From positions 71,559,240-71,623,239 of the forward strand of contig NC_088781.1 in assembly GCF_958450345.1 (NCBI RefSeq): a stretch of DNA of 64,000 nt, written 5' to 3'. Of the stretch, positions 43,930 through 57,740 are shown piece after piece; the stretch's first letter is position 1; every line of letters begins with the position of its first letter. This DNA is from Calliphora vicina (lineage: Eukaryota > Arthropoda > Insecta > Diptera > Calliphoridae). The notes under the pieces were generated by a model. It was not told the origin of the DNA. It saw only the letters and a list, made by a program, of their open reading frames with translations, and made no database searches. A program made the translations under genes and the position numbers.

Positions 43930-44247
43930 TCTAAATGCTCATGGCATGGGTCTTTTTTGTCCTTCTTTTAAATAAGAGCCTCAAACACCATTAAAACAGG
44001 GATTTAAGGGGTTAAAATGTTCCGCAAAAATATTATCCGTGAAATTTTACTATAAGTCCCTGAATACACCAAAATGGAAAATTCAACAATAAAGTCAGAA
44101 ATAAGACATAACAAAAGAGAGCCTAGGGTTAATTTCGCATTTATTATGATTTTTTTTTTTATATTTTATTTATTGTATCTTCACAAAATAATGTGAACTA
44201 TCAATAATTTGTTCAAATCTTAAATCTAAATATTAATTTTTTATTTA

Positions 44248-45712
44248 CAGTATTGGCCATAACTAAAGCACCCCCTCAATGAATTTTTTTAAATCATAAT
44301 TTTTTTGATAAAAACGGCTTTTTTGGGATGTATTTTGTATATTTTATTAACTAATATTATTAATGTTCATATAATATTAATTTAGTAAAAGATAATTTTA
44401 TTAAAAATTAATTTAAAATGATAAATCATATAAAAACTCAAAACGCAACGGACAAAACAAAAGCACCCTCTTATAAGATGTTTAAAAATTTGACTCGGTA
44501 CTGCATATTTGCAATGTGAGTTATCGGAAATCACAATGAATGCATTTAAAAATTCCAAAAGATAAAAATAATGGAAGGCGTAGTGTTTAAAATTTAAGTT
44601 TTATACAGTTTATTGTTAAAAAAAACCAATGACAAGGAACAAGTACTCCAGTGAATTGAAAATTAAAGTTATTGAAGATTGGAAGACGGGCTTATCACTA
44701 CATGAATTGAGTAAAAATATTCAATTAACAGATCAGATATTTTCTGGCTCGTTTCAAAATTTTTTAAGACTGGCCGCATATCACCGGTGCATTCTGCAGG
44801 ATATGATGATTCCTTGATCAAAAGAGCAATACAAAAAGATTATACAGCATCCGTTAGTCAAGTAAGAACAAGTTTAAGATTATGCGTTAGCGAAAGAACA
44901 ATCCGTAGAAGAGTAGTAGAAGCCCATTTATTCAGCTGACGACCAGCTAAAAAAATCATTTCCATCAGCTAAGAACAAGAAAGCTAGACTGAAGTTTACC
45001 AAAGCCCACATCGACTGGTACTGTTCCCTGACGAGGAGACAATGTAATGGTCTGGGGTTGCTTTTCTGGTCAAGGATTTGGGCCAAATCATAAAATTTAT
45101 GAGATTATGGATCGGTTCATGTACCGTGATGTATTGAAAGATGTAATGTTGCCTTATGCTTCACTGGCATAAGGCAACATTGCTACTTATAGGGAGCTTC
45201 CAACAGGATAACGATCCTAAGCACACCTCCAAAGTTTGTAAGACTTGGCTTCAAAGCAATAAGATTCAAGTTCTTCATTGGCCTGGCCAATCTCCCGATC
45301 TTAATCCTATTGAGAACTTGTGGCACATTATTAATATGAAAATAAATCGTGAAAATTGCTGAAATAAGGATCGTGCCGTTAAAATAGCCTGGGATGGAAT
45401 ATTGAAAAACGCCATAAAAACATAATATCTTCTATGCTAAGAGATGTTCTTGTGCCATTCAAAACAAAGGATTTGCAACAAAAAATGAATTAAATTTTTT
45501 TTTTATATTATATCCTTGAAGGGGTGCTTTAGTTTTGTCCGTTTCATTTCCTCTTATAGAAAGGTTAACTTTGAAAGTATTTGTTTATCAATAATAAACA
45601 TATTAACAAATGAAAATAATACATAATAGATATTTAAAACTTTGTTTTTATACAAAAAAATACCATATGAAAAAAATGCACTGAGGAGGAGCTTTAGTTA
45701 TGGCCAATACTG
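44248..45712 (+). mobile_element. Tc1-like element with decayed transposase
   Basis: The ends are CAGTATTGGCCATAACTAAA and its exact inverse, with TA on each side (44246-44247, 45713-45714). Inner repeats GGACAAAACAAAAGCACCC (44452-44470) and its inverse (45521-45540) give an IR/DR layout with two binding sites per end. The transposase frame starts MTRNKYSSELKIKVIEDWK at 44629 but is broken. 45156-45362 keeps FQQDNDPKHTSKV and PGQSPDLNPIENLWHII, the second Asp and the Glu of a DD34E enzyme. A local hairpin, GTTGCCTTATGC/GCATAAGGCAAC, lies at 45148-45180. Confidence 0.85.
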
Positions 45713-45971
45713 TACATCCCACCACAGTTGGACGAAAAATTATGTTTAATTTATATATTATATCATCAGCGCAGGTCTGTTCGATTCCTTCTTCTTAGTC
45801 GGATGTAGCCATTACTTCTCATTAATGTTCGTGCAAGTGGGTTAGGGTGAACTTCTAACTTTTTCAAATATGACTCCGCTTGTTTTTTATTTCATTTTTC
45901 ACCAGGAAGATACCTAGGTCCTTATGAATGTTAATATTTCTCACATACCAAGGCGCTGCTGTTATCATTCT

Positions 45972-46346
45972 TGTTTAGGTTGCATCCTTTTGGTAATAAC
46001 TACATTAAACGTATTATACTATTTTTAACAACGTTAGAATTTATTGTTGCTTCCTTTTTTTATGCAACTTTGCTGGAAGTATTTCACTAGATTCTAGCGA
46101 GTAAACCGTTAACGGGTCCTTAAATATTGTTTGCCACCAAATTATGCTTGTTATTTTAGCATTAAAAAACACTTGTCAAATTGTCTTCGACATAAGCACT
46201 ACGTGCATTTTACTAAGAAAACGCAATATATTCCTTCTACGAGGTAATATTAATTAACAATAAAAAGAGATCTTCGTCTCTAATTTAAACTTGAAATTTG
46301 TTTTATTTTTATAACAATTTTGGAAAACTTGGATTGATGCCAAACA
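45972..46346 (+). repeat. BEL 5' LTR
   Basis: A 375-bp LTR with TG...CA ends. It differs from the 3' LTR by a 4-bp length change in a TTTGTTTG run and a few substitutions, consistent with a young insertion. Confidence 0.9.
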
Positions 46347-47095
46347 TTTGGTCCAGCGAACCGGATTTTTAAACGAGTACTGGATCTTTGGGCATCATTG
46401 ACTCCATCATCCCCTGGCAATAATACAGTCCACCGGCAATATACATATTTATTATTTATTTTTCATAAAATAAGGTACGTAAATATATTTCAATTGTGAG
46501 CTAAAGTGAAGTGATTAAAATTCGTTTGATATTAACGCGACGCACATACACATTTCATTTGTGTTTTATTTCATTAAATTCTTCGGTTTAAAAGAAAAAG
46601 GAAAAAAGAGTGACACTATTTCATTTGTTTAAAACTTAATTTATACGGACAATAAATAAAAATTAGTTTTTCTTACATTTTCTTTTGTACATTTTTTGTT
46701 TACAGATTTACATCTGTACATTACAATAACAAATATACATACACATCTGCTCAAAATAATAGATACACCTAATTGGAAAAAATTTAAATGGCGGTAACAT
46801 TGAAAATTTCCTCGCAAGCGTTAAGAATACATCATATTATTAAAATTTCTATCTGGCAATGTCATGTCAGTCAAAAATCTGGCAACTATTTGCTTTCATG
46901 TTGATTTTTAAAAACGAATTTATTTGAATTACAAAAAATTATTTGCTCATAAAAATAGATACACATCAGTAATTTTTAATTTGTTTATATACAATTTTTT
47001 TTTTGTGCAATTTTTTGTTCCTATTTACGTGAAACAGTAAGTATAATTTAAATTTTAGCAACAATTTTATAAAAAATAGGACTCTTTTGAAGAAA

Positions 47096-48427
47096 ATGGG
47101 ACGAAATCATCATTGTACCGAAGATGAGAAAAAAATTGTTCAAACGATGAGAAATCAAGGAAAATCATTACGGGAAATAGCAAAGAGCATAGGAAGATCT
47201 TTACATTTTGTCCAAAATGCTTTATCTAAAAAACAAAAAAGAGAAACTCGCGGTAGACCAAAGAAAACCAGTCCAGAAACAGATAGGCGGATCGTCCTTA
47301 TGGTTAAAAAAGACCCTTTCATATCATCGAAAGCTATTTCTGCGGAGCTATGTAACGAAATCAGTCCACAAACAGTTCGTCGTCGTCTTTTACAAGCTAA
47401 ATTGCCGGGAAGAATTGCCAGAAAAGTGCCACTAATGCGCCAAAAAAATATCAAGACAAGATTAGAATTTGCTAAAGAGCACTTACAATGGTCCGGGTGT
47501 GAAGGCGAAAAAAAATGGAGAAATATTTTATGGAGCGACGAAACAAAAATAAATTTGTTTGGAAACGACTGCCAAAGAAATGTACGCCGACCAAAATGAA
47601 AAGAATTCCACGTTAAATTTACAAAAAAGACGGTAAAACATGGCGGGGGAAACATAATGGTTTGGGGTTGCTTTTCATGGAATGGTGTTGGTCCGATATT
47701 CCGAATAGAAGATACCATGAATGCTAGTGGGTATAGAGCAGTCATGGGCAAACACATACCACCATGAATATATTTGTGTGCGTTAAGCAGCAGAGAGATG
47801 ACTGACTGCAATAAAAGAGAGAAAATCATAAACATAAAAAAATCCGCAACATAAACTTGCTTCTACAAATGCTAAACAGCAACTGATTTGATTTTGATCT
47901 CTGAGATCGTAACAAAGCAACAAACAAGTGGTCATTTCAGTAAAACACAGACACACTAATACACAGAAGCTTATAGTGTAGGTGTGTCAACAAAGCGTCA
48001 GCAGAATTTTTTGGCCTATGCACGCGTGCATTAGAATCCCAATTTTGCTCGTGACTGGTATAGAGACATATTGGAAAACGTAATGCTTCCATATGCATCG
48101 GAAAATATGCCATTAATATGGACATTCCAGCAGGACAACGACCCAAAACATAGTTCAAGATTAGTTAAAAACTGGTTCTTGGAGAATAACGTACCTGTTT
48201 TAAGCTGGCCCAGCCAATCCCCTGATTTAAACCCAATAGAAAACTTGTGGAGTGAATTAAAGATAAGGCTTTCGAAGGAAGTTTTCAAAAATAAAGACGA
48301 TTTATGGGAGAAAACGCAAAAAATATGGTACGAGATTCCATTGGAGAAGTGTCAGAACTTGATATCCAGTATGCCCAGAAGAGTGGAGAAAGTTTTACAA
48401 AACAAAGGTGGATATACTGGATACTAG
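47096..48427 (+). pseudogene. Tc1 transposase, copy 1, disrupted
   Basis: The ATG is at 47096. N-terminal helix-turn-helix DNA binding (EDEKKIVQTMRNQGKSLREI), a GRPKKTSPE linker, a second helix-turn-helix and the first catalytic Asp (RNILWSDETKIN) are intact. At 47597 GGA has become TGA. Reading continues to SGYR, where the MITE at 47739-48057 is inserted, and resumes with FQQDNDPKHSS and SPDLNPIENLW (second Asp and Glu) up to the stop at 48427. Confidence 0.9.
47739..48057. mobile_element. hAT MITE inside Tc1 copy 1
   Basis: The ends are CAGTCATGGGCAAAC and the near-inverse TTTTGCTCGTGACTG, with an exact 8-bp duplication GTATAGAG (47731-47738, 48058-48065). Tc1 copy 2 gives the empty site. 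It is 319 bp and non-coding. Confidence 0.88.
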
Positions 48428-48889
48428 CTTTACTTTAATAATAAACTAATTTTTTTAAGATAAAATTTATTAGCTTTTGTTTAATAAGAATTTTTAAAAA
48501 TGTATCTATTATTATGAGCACCAAATTTTTCGAAATTTAAGAAATTTAATTTACTTTATAATATTTATTATTAATTATGAAATATTTTGTTTTTTACTCT
48601 CCTTTTAACTATAAATAAAAATCGACTGAATTTTTTTTTATAATTTTACAATATACCATTATTTTTTTTCGTTTTTAAAAAATAAATTTTGGTGTATCTA
48701 TTATTTTGAGCAGATGTGTATACGGTTAATTCTTCTTCTTCAATTGTATTGGTCACCCTACGGTCGGTCAGTTTGACTAAACATAGTTTTCGGAAATATT
48801 TTTGTTGAATTTTACATATTTTTGTAACTAAATAGAAATTTAATTCTATTTATTATCGATAATTGAATAAGGAAAATATCGATCGCTCC

Positions 48890-50626
48890 ACTAAATAGAT
48901 TCAATAGAGCATCGGATGCTCTTATTGCTTTTGAGGCAAATTTTAATGATTTTCCTGAGGACATTCATAATATTTATACCTTGGAGGTTCAGAGCGCTGA
49001 AATAAAAGTGTTATGGGAGAAAGTTAAGACAACATATGAGGCCTGTTTAGATTTTTTGGAGAATTCTGATACAGAGCCTAGTGATGTAGATGTAGCTGCG
49101 TCTAAATATCAGGTCACATATGTAGCCTATATTAAATGTTTAGGTGTGATTAATGAGAAGGTGCGCAAATTTAAATCGGTACCGAACGCAGGTGATTCGC
49201 CAGCGGTTGATTCTAATTCTGGGCATACTTTGACACTACCCCCTTGCGATGTCGACGCATTTGGAGGGGATTATGATTCTTGGCCGGCCTTTAGGGATTT
49301 ATTTACGGCGATTTATATTAACTCGCGCCTTAGTAATGTGGAACGTCTTTGCCATTTAATACGTAAGACCGAAGGAGAAGCTAAGGAAATTGTCCGTTGA
49401 GTAATGAGGGCTTTGAAGTAGGCTGGCGGGATCTTAAGATTGCATATGAGAATCCTCGTATGTTAGTAAACAACCAACTGAAACTTCTGTTTAGTCTGCC
49501 TTCCTTTGACAAGGAAACTAGTGCCGGACTTAAGACCTTAAAACGCGGTATTAATAGTTGTCTTACATCCCTTTCTATTTATAAAGTGTCTACGGATAAT
49601 TGGGACCCAATTATCGTCTTTATATGCATTCAAAGACTTCCTTCATCGACAGTTTCTCTTTGGGAACACAGTGTAAAGAACAAGACGGCTCTCTCCCTTT
49701 GGCAAGATTTGGATAACTTTCTGACGGAAAGAATTCTGACATTGGACTGTCTTAACAATCTTAAGGGTAACGTTTTGGAAACAAAGTCAAACCACGTGAA
49801 ATATTCTGTACCTTCTGACGATGTTACTTCTTCGAATATTTCTTGTATTTTATGTCCAAACCAATCTCACTTTTTACGCACTTGTCGACGATTTAAGAGT
49901 CTTCCAATAACTGACCGAATTTTAGCTGTGAACGAAAATAACTGTTGCTCTAATTGTCTTTCAAGGACACACCATGTCAGCAATTGTAAAAGCAATAATA
50001 ATTGTTTAATTTGCGATAATCGACACCATACTATGCTTCATCAAGAGCCAATAGAAAATTCAAACGTGGAATTGCCTACGACTTCTTCCGGTCAGAGTTC
50101 TGCTGAGGTTCTTCGACCCACTAACTCTTCACCGACTTATCAACGACCTTCTACTTCTATTAATGTTACGCAAACTCGACAAGTATTTCATACACGTCAA
50201 AATCAATCTGTTATCTTAGGAACTGCATCAGTAAATATCATACATAATGGCAATAGGTATCAGGTCATAGCTCTTATTGATTCAGCTTCGGAATGTTCAT
50301 TTGTTAGTAATCGATTACGAAAAAGGTTTAAACTTCCCACGCATTCTGCAAATGCTAAAGTTTCTGGCGTAAATAATGCGGTTTCTGTAGTTTCGAGAAA
50401 GGCTTGTTCTCTGAAGATCGGCTCTGATTTGGATTCTTCTGTAGTACTAAATATAACGGCCTTTGTTTTGGCAGATATATCGGAGAATTTGCCTTCGATT
50501 TCTGTAAACGCCGACATTAAAGGATTATTGCCAAATCTTCATTTGGCAGATTCCAATCCTTTCCATAGCCGGCCTGTTGATATTCTTATTGGGGCTGATT
50601 TATATCCGCAAATTATGTTACCGTAA
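48890..50626 (+). pseudogene. gag-pro: BEL gag and protease
   Basis: Gag reading begins near 48890 without a clear ATG (RFNRASDALIAFEANFND), runs through FGGDYDSWPAFRDLFTAIYI and RKTEGEAKEIVR, then shifts frame at about 49397 (one indel) and continues SNEGFEVGWRDLKIAYENP. Zinc-binding CILCPNQSHFLRTC, CCSNCLSRTHHVSNC and CLICDNRHHTMLH follow, the BEL/Pao gag pattern. The protease has VIALIDSASECSFVSNRLR (active-site DSA). A stop at 50624-50626 is followed in frame by VLGSLLVQRPIFGWILTGP and then pol is deleted. It is non-functional. Confidence 0.85.
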
Positions 50627-50957
50627 ATTCGACGAGACGTATTAGGGTCATTATTGGTTCAGAGACCAATTTTTGGCTGGATACTGACAGGTCCAGTTAA
50701 TTCTATATAATTATCAGTTAATGGTATTTCACTAACTCGGGATTTCCTAAAAGACCTAATGCTGTCATTTGATTATTCCTATTTTTATTACTATGGATCT
50801 ACATCTATGAATTAAACACAAATGAATTCAACATTTTAACTAACATTCGAATTGTATATTTACATTATCATTAAAAAAGCTCATTGAAATATATTTACGA
50901 TTAACCCTAGTATGTATTATTTTACTATATTCTTTATAAAAACAATGCCTTTAATGG

Positions 50958-51121
50958 TCAGTTGATGGATCTGTCTAAAAACCATTGCCCGCAAGGGTCA
51001 GTTGATGGATCTGTCTAAAAACCATTGCCCGCAAGGGTCAGTTGATGGATCTGTCTAAAAACCATTCAGTTGATGGATCTGTCTAAAAACCATTCAGTTT
51101 ATGGATCTGTCTAAAAACCAT
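50958..51121 (+). repeat. Minisatellite before the BEL 3' LTR
   Basis: The unit GTCAGTTGATGGATCTGTCT + AAAAACCATTGCCCGCAAGG is present about twice at full length (about 43 bp), followed by shorter units lacking the GCCCGCAAGGG part. It lies between the truncated pol and the 3' LTR, where some LTR elements carry such arrays. Confidence 0.85.
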
Positions 51122-51173
51122 ACCTATGCTATTAACATTACAACATACATTAGTGTTGCAAGGTGGCCGGCAA

Positions 51174-51552
51174 TGTTTAGGTTGCATCCTTTTGGTAATA
51201 ACTACATTAAACGTATTATACTATTTTTAACAACGTTAGAATTTATTGTTGCTTCCTTTTTTTATGCAACTTTGCTGGAAGTATTTTACTAGATTCTAGC
51301 GAGTAAACCGTTAACGGGTCCTTAAATATTGTTTGCCACCAAATTATGCTTGTTATTTTAGCATTAAAAAACACTTGTCAAATTGTCTTCGACATAAGCA
51401 CTACGTGCATTTTACTAAGAAAACGCAATATATTCCTTCTACGAGGTAATATTAATTAACAATAAAAAGAGATCTTCGTCTCTAATTTAAACTTGAAATT
51501 TGTTTGTTTTATTTTTATAACAATTTTGGAAAACTTGGATTGATGCCAAACA
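51174..51552 (+). repeat. BEL 3' LTR
   Basis: A 379-bp direct repeat of 45972-46346, TGTTTAGG to CCAAACA, followed by the ATTCT target duplication. Confidence 0.9.
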
Positions 51553-51968
51553 ATTCTTAATATTTTATTTTGGAATCTTTGAATTTTTTCAATATTAGAA
51601 GCAGAGGCCGTGCCCCATAATTAAATTCCATAGCACCATATAGGTTTTATTATTGAGCTGTACAGCAAAAGTTTGCAATCTAAACTCAATCTCCAGTTTT
51701 TACCAATTAGCCAGTAAATTTGTAGTAATTTTAACTTCATTTGAGTCAATTTCGTATCTATATGCTTTTTCCAGGTATGACGTCGGTCTAGATGCAGACC
51801 TAGATATTTAACTTCAGTTTGTTGAGGTATTATATGATTATTTATTAGGATTGGAGGGCACGATTCTCTACGCAATGTGAAAGTGAGATGTATACATTTT
51901 TGCTCGTTTACTTTTATTCTCCATTGTTTTAACCACCTTTCTATGTCGAGTATATATATATATATATA

Positions 51969-53737
<1,769 letters not shown>

Positions 53738-54116
53738 TTATTTATTTTAAAATAATCATATAAATACATATATGTAATATAAAAAAATAAAAGTTCATGT
53801 TGAACATAGGGCATTTACAATTTCCTTCCATTTTCTTCGATCCCTGGCAAGATACTTAATTTGGTTCCATGACTTATTAACAGTATTACATTCTTGTTTA
53901 ACCGCTCTTATCCACGTAGTGCGTCGAGTATATGGTCTTGTAAAAGTACAGATGCTTCTTGGGGGTTTTCATGAATGGCTAGTATAGCTGTGTCATCAGA
54001 AAAAGTTGATATGTGGGTTCCACTGTTTGTAGGCATATCATAAGTATATAGTAAATATAGGAAAGGACCCAGTATACTTCCTTGGGGTACGCCTGCTTCA
54101 ATAGGCTGTGGTGAAC

Positions 54117-54545
54117 TTATGAAGTCTCCCTCTTAAGAACGAACTTACGATGAATTAAATAACTTTCTAGAAGCTTATGTGTGTTCACTGGTAAATATTG
54201 TTTTATTTTTATCGATAATCCTTCATGCCATACTTTGTCGAAGCCTTGCGAAACGTCGATGAAGAGAGCAGAACAATATTTTTTTTCTTCAAATGTCTTG
54301 GATATGATTTCTATCAACCTGTGAGTTTGTTCTATGGTGTTATATTTTTCTCGAAATCCGAATTGATGAGTTGGAATATAATCAAAATGATTCACTATCG
54401 GCTTTAGCTTGTGCATTAACAGTTTTTCGAATAGCTTGGATATATTTGACAATAGACTAATGGGTCTATATGATTCTACTTTACTGTGATCTTTTCCCGG
54501 CTTAGGTATCATTGTAAAAATTAATCTCTTGTTTTTTAATAGGTT
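54117..54545 (-). pseudogene. Jockey LINE reverse transcriptase fragment
   Basis: The minus-strand reading has FTMIPKPGKDHSKVESYRPI, SLLSNISKLFEKLLMHKLKP, HQFGFREKYNTIEQTHRLIE and LFIDVSQGFDKVWHEGL. In the last the usual A/KAFD is QGFD, with the catalytic Asp retained. It ends in a frame break near 54120; the reading resumes in another frame at 53934-54115 (EAGVPQGSILGP, FADDTAILA). Its 5' side is fused to ORF1 by deletion. Confidence 0.8.
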
Positions 54546-55280
54546 CACTCCTATTTTTATGAACACAACTGTATATAGCGGGGAAAATCTTCGGTTTCTG
54601 GATTTGTGATTTTTTAACAATTGCGTAGACAGGACAACCCCTGTAGTTTGCTGTGTGGTTACCTCCGCAATTGCTGCATTTTTTTTTTATTTTAGGATCA
54701 TCTTTGGATTTGTTACATTGGGATGTACATATGCAACTCCCAGCAAATAACACATACTGGTGACAATTTGCAATATACCTTGGTGTGTCCATATTCTTGG
54801 TTCTTCTACCATAATTTTACGATGCAATAAGTACTTCAGGTTATATATGGGATGTGTTTCATTTTTTTTTCAGGTTTATGTCACCGGGTTCAAGTTCAAC
54901 ACGGAAGAGTGGTTGGGGTTTTTTTTTCGCGATTTCTAATGTTTATCACATTTTTTGTCTTAAAACCTTTATCTTCTAAGCTTTGCTTTATTTCGAGTGG
55001 TTCGACATTACAGTCAATACCCTTTATTACAACTTCTAGACCCTTGCTTCCTTTCAGCTGATAAGTGTAAAAACTTTCTGTTACAACCTTTCTATAATCG
55101 TTTTCACTATTGACCTGTATTTTAGTTTCATGAATCGTGCATTTCTTGATTGGGATAACGTAAAAAGAGTTCTCTCCTATTAATGAGATCAGGCTCTGAA
55201 CCAGTGCGTTTGAATTATTTTCTCTCAAGTAAATAAGGGGTGGTTTTGTAGAGGTAATTTTATTTACTGGTTCATCTGTT
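54545..55280 (-). pseudogene. Jockey LINE ORF1, C-terminal part
   Basis: Minus-strand readings include FYTYQLKGSKGLEVVIKGID and VEPLEIKQSLEDKGF, a PRE_C2HC-type domain, then zinc knuckles ending CSNCGGNHTANYRGCPVY. This is the RNA-binding Gag-like protein of Jockey elements. Frameshifts separate the parts near 54800-54900. Confidence 0.78.
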
Positions 55281-55285
55281 TCACA

Positions 55286-56249
55286 CAGTGATGCCAGGAG
55301 ATTTTCTCAGAAATCCCTACGCTTATGAAAAAAAATCCCTTTTTTTCCCTACACTCACTTTTGACTTTCCCTACATTTTTCCCTACACTATTTTTTTCTT
55401 TTTTGAACAGCTAAGTTGTGTTCAACCAAAAAAAAGGCTTAATCGGATTTTGAAATTGGCCACATCATTGGTTTTTCCAGGACTTGCTTGCCAAAAAGAG
55501 AATCCATTGTTCGGGTTTTTGTTTTTGAGAGATTTTTTGGTACATTTGGGTATTAGCACACAAGCCTTGTATCTTCATTTAAAGTCGTCATCTTTGACCG
55601 GCTCCAGCCATCCCAATAGCTTCTCATTTCTCAACCAACTTGAGCAGTATCTTTACTTTGTTTCCATCATTATCAGAAGACGAATCGGAATTTTTTTTCT
55701 AAAATTTGTTGTTTTAATTTATAATGACATTTATTTCTTAAAAACTTATGTATTAAAATCGATGAGACCTGCGAAGATGGAGTACGTATGTATGTAAAAA
55801 AAATGCACAAAACCAAACATGTGTTTACTTCAAAAGAAAATTTATTGTAGAATCTACTCTGTAGCTAGTTCTTTAAGGAAATGTCAAATACCGTAAAAAC
55901 GAGAATCCAAGTCGTATTAACAAGGTAAGTGCGTGAGTGAGTTAATACGCCTTGAGATAATCACTATATATGTATGTAGTTTGAAAGCGGTGATGATATT
56001 AAAGATGCCACATTATTACTTACTTCATATTATACAAGATTTACGAATTTCTAATGATATGCTAAACAAATTTTATGTTTTTATTTAATTTTATATTTGG
56101 AAAATGCATAATATGTAGTTTTAAATTGCCATTGCAAAAAATCCCTACAATTCGACAAAAGTAAAAAATCTTTCCCTTTTTCCCTACATGTGAAATTTTG
56201 GGAAAAAATCCCTACAAAAAGGGAAAAATCCCTACACTTGGCATCATTG
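55286..56249. mobile_element. hAT element inside LINE ORF1
   Basis: The ends are CAGTGATGCCAGG and the near-inverse TTGGCATCATTG, with an exact 8-bp duplication GTTTCACA (55278-55285, 56250-56257). Both subterminal regions are full of AAATCCCTACA motifs (at least eight on the right). The 964-bp interior shows no clear transposase, so this is a non-autonomous member. Confidence 0.85.
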
Positions 56250-56257
56250 GTTTCACA

Positions 56258-56668
56258 TTCCAGAATAGAAAAACGATTTTCCTTATTTAGTCTAGCAGGT
56301 TCACTATTCTTATATAATTTAGCCAAGGGTGCCGCTTTCGAAGACTTGGGACTTCGTGCCCGTTTTAATACTGTAACATACCGGTCCATTCCAACCTGTA
56401 TTTGGGATTTATTATCTTTATTTAATGGTTGACTAATCTTCGGTATAGCGCCGCTTAATGGGTTAATTTTATTTGTAGTCGGTGTGGTGGATTTCGTTTC
56501 TGAAGCTGTTATAGCTAGCATACTTTTAGGCGTAAATAAAATATTTGTATTTTTTGGTAACTCCAGATTAACAGCTGTTGGGTTTTCTTTCGTTTGACAA
56601 TCATTATTTGTTGACAATGCGGGGGAACAAGAACGAGCACGGTTAACAGGCTTGGCGGTTAAAAACAA
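56258..56668 (-). pseudogene. Jockey LINE ORF1, N-terminal part
   Basis: The minus-strand reading NRARSCSPALSTNNDCQTKE, MLAITASETKSTTPTTNKIN and LNKENRFSILEC is Ser/Thr/Lys-rich and disordered, as in Jockey-type ORF1 N-termini. It reads into the hAT insertion at 56249 and resumes at 55285. The start codon is not certain. Confidence 0.65.
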
Positions 56669-56702
56669 GCTGTCATCTATTCTTCTGTTTGTTTTGTTTA
56701 TA

Positions 56703-57151
56703 AGTGTGTTCGCGTACTTTACAGTAAAAATTATGCAGTAACTTTAATTTAGAGCGTAAAAATACATTTACTCTCAATTTAAAAAATATCCAAAAAAGTA
56801 CGCGAACAACAATTTGTAAAAATAAGTTGAATTTTATTATAAATCAATTTAAAACGTTTGTTTTTGTTATTTTACTTCTTTTCTTTGTAAGACTTGCAAA
56901 TTGTGTTAATTTTCAACTTTTTGGTTTTGTTTACATTTGCAACAATATGTTTTAAACATATTTTTTATGTTGACATTTTTTACTGGACAAAAAATGTCCA
57001 GTAAAAAATATCATGTTCTCTATCTACTGTCACTTTTAACACTCTCTTGCTCTCTCGTTTCAAGTTTTTAAAAGTAAACGAACGGAATCCCGTAACTTCC
57101 AGTGATAATTTGTACAAATTATTACAAATTATCAAGTACGCGAACACAACT
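56703..57151. mobile_element. MITE with TTCGCGTACTT inverted ends
   Basis: The ends read AGTGTGTTCGCGTACTTTA and the inverse form AAGTACGCGAACACAACT. TATA flanks both sides and may be the target duplication. Inside, at about 56973-57009, is a perfect 15-bp inverted pair (ATTTTTTACTGGACA with a 5-bp spacer). The GTGTTCG terminal motif resembles the MITE at 24157. It is 449 bp and non-coding. Confidence 0.7.
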
Positions 57152-57509
57152 TATATTTTTTTCATCTGCATTAACTGTAACGTATGCATTTCTGCCGTTT
57201 ACACTTAACCTTCGCTCACTGTTTTCGTTAAAGAGACTCATTAAAGAGTAGTTGTAAATACTTTAGTTAACACTCTTGATCTATATTTAATAGTTAATGC
57301 ACAGGGTTCAAAGAAGAAAAATAAAGAATTTTCACTTATTTGTCTTTTAGTTCTTGTTTTGATTGTTTTATTTAATAATATTATTGAAATAAAAGCGTCC
57401 TTTCGCGTAATTAATAAACAGGTGTAATTTATATTTATTTTCCGAAAGAATCATTAAAATAACAAATTAACTCGGAGTAAAATAAAACACGTCCAATTTC
57501 AATCACAGT
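57152..57509. other. Intron stretch with no recognised feature
   Basis: It may include the 5' UTR of the Jockey LINE (minus strand), since ATCTGCATTAACTGTAACGTATG borders the MITE, but I see no defining motif. Confidence 0.35.
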
Positions 57510-57740
57510 GTAAAATGTTACGGAGAACATTTTTGTACAATATGTTATTCTACACAAATGTTCTCCATAATATTTTACATAAATTTGCTTAACACATGTT
57601 ATACCTAAAATGTAAGGATCACATGGTTTCTTATGCCGATTAACAATAAGAATGTGCCAGAGTTGGGAAACTTTAACCCCCCCCTCAAATGAAATTCAGA
57701 TGTAAACTTTCAAAACACCGATACACTTGTCTTTTTTTTT
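57510..57740 (-). repeat. Dispersed repeat, inverted partner of 43737-43929
   Basis: 57546-57740 is the reverse complement of 43737-43929. In addition 57510-57547 is an inverted partial copy of its own neighbour (TGTAAAATGTTACGGAGAAC against TTCTCCATAATATTTTACA), forming a local hairpin of about 70 bp. Confidence 0.62.

Larger units (their letters stand above)
46742..48718 (+). mobile_element. Tc1-like element, copy 1 (inactive), inside the BEL leader
   Basis: The ends are CACATCTGCTCAAAATAATA and its exact inverse (28-bp inverted repeats ending TAGATACACC), with TA flanks (46740-46741, 48719-48720). Inner repeats GCTCATAAAAATAGATACA (about 46944) and its near-inverse (about 48503) mark IR/DR structure. 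It is almost identical to copy 2 at 51969-53623 but carries a stop and a 319-bp hAT MITE in its transposase. Confidence 0.92.
45972..51552 (+). mobile_element. BEL/Pao retrotransposon with pol deletion
   Basis: LTRs at 45972-46346 and 51174-51552 start TGTTTAGGTTGCATCC and end TTGATGCCAAACA, and look nearly identical. The target duplication is ATTCT (45967-45971, 51553-51557). The Jockey LINE sequence rejoins across it. Between the LTRs are a leader holding a Tc1, gag, protease and a minisatellite; RT, RNase H and integrase are absent. A putative primer site, TTTGGTCCAGCGAACCGG, lies beside the 5' LTR; the tRNA is not identified. Confidence 0.88.

Noticed and set aside
50958..51121. Possible CRISPR-like array
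   Set aside because: The units are tandem with no unique spacers, the genome is eukaryotic, and the array sits inside a BEL element.
54852..55061. Plus-strand frames at 54852-55061 and 55288-55797
   Set aside because: The first is antisense to LINE ORF1. The second lies across the hAT interior and its subterminal CCCTACA repeats, without recognisable protein features.
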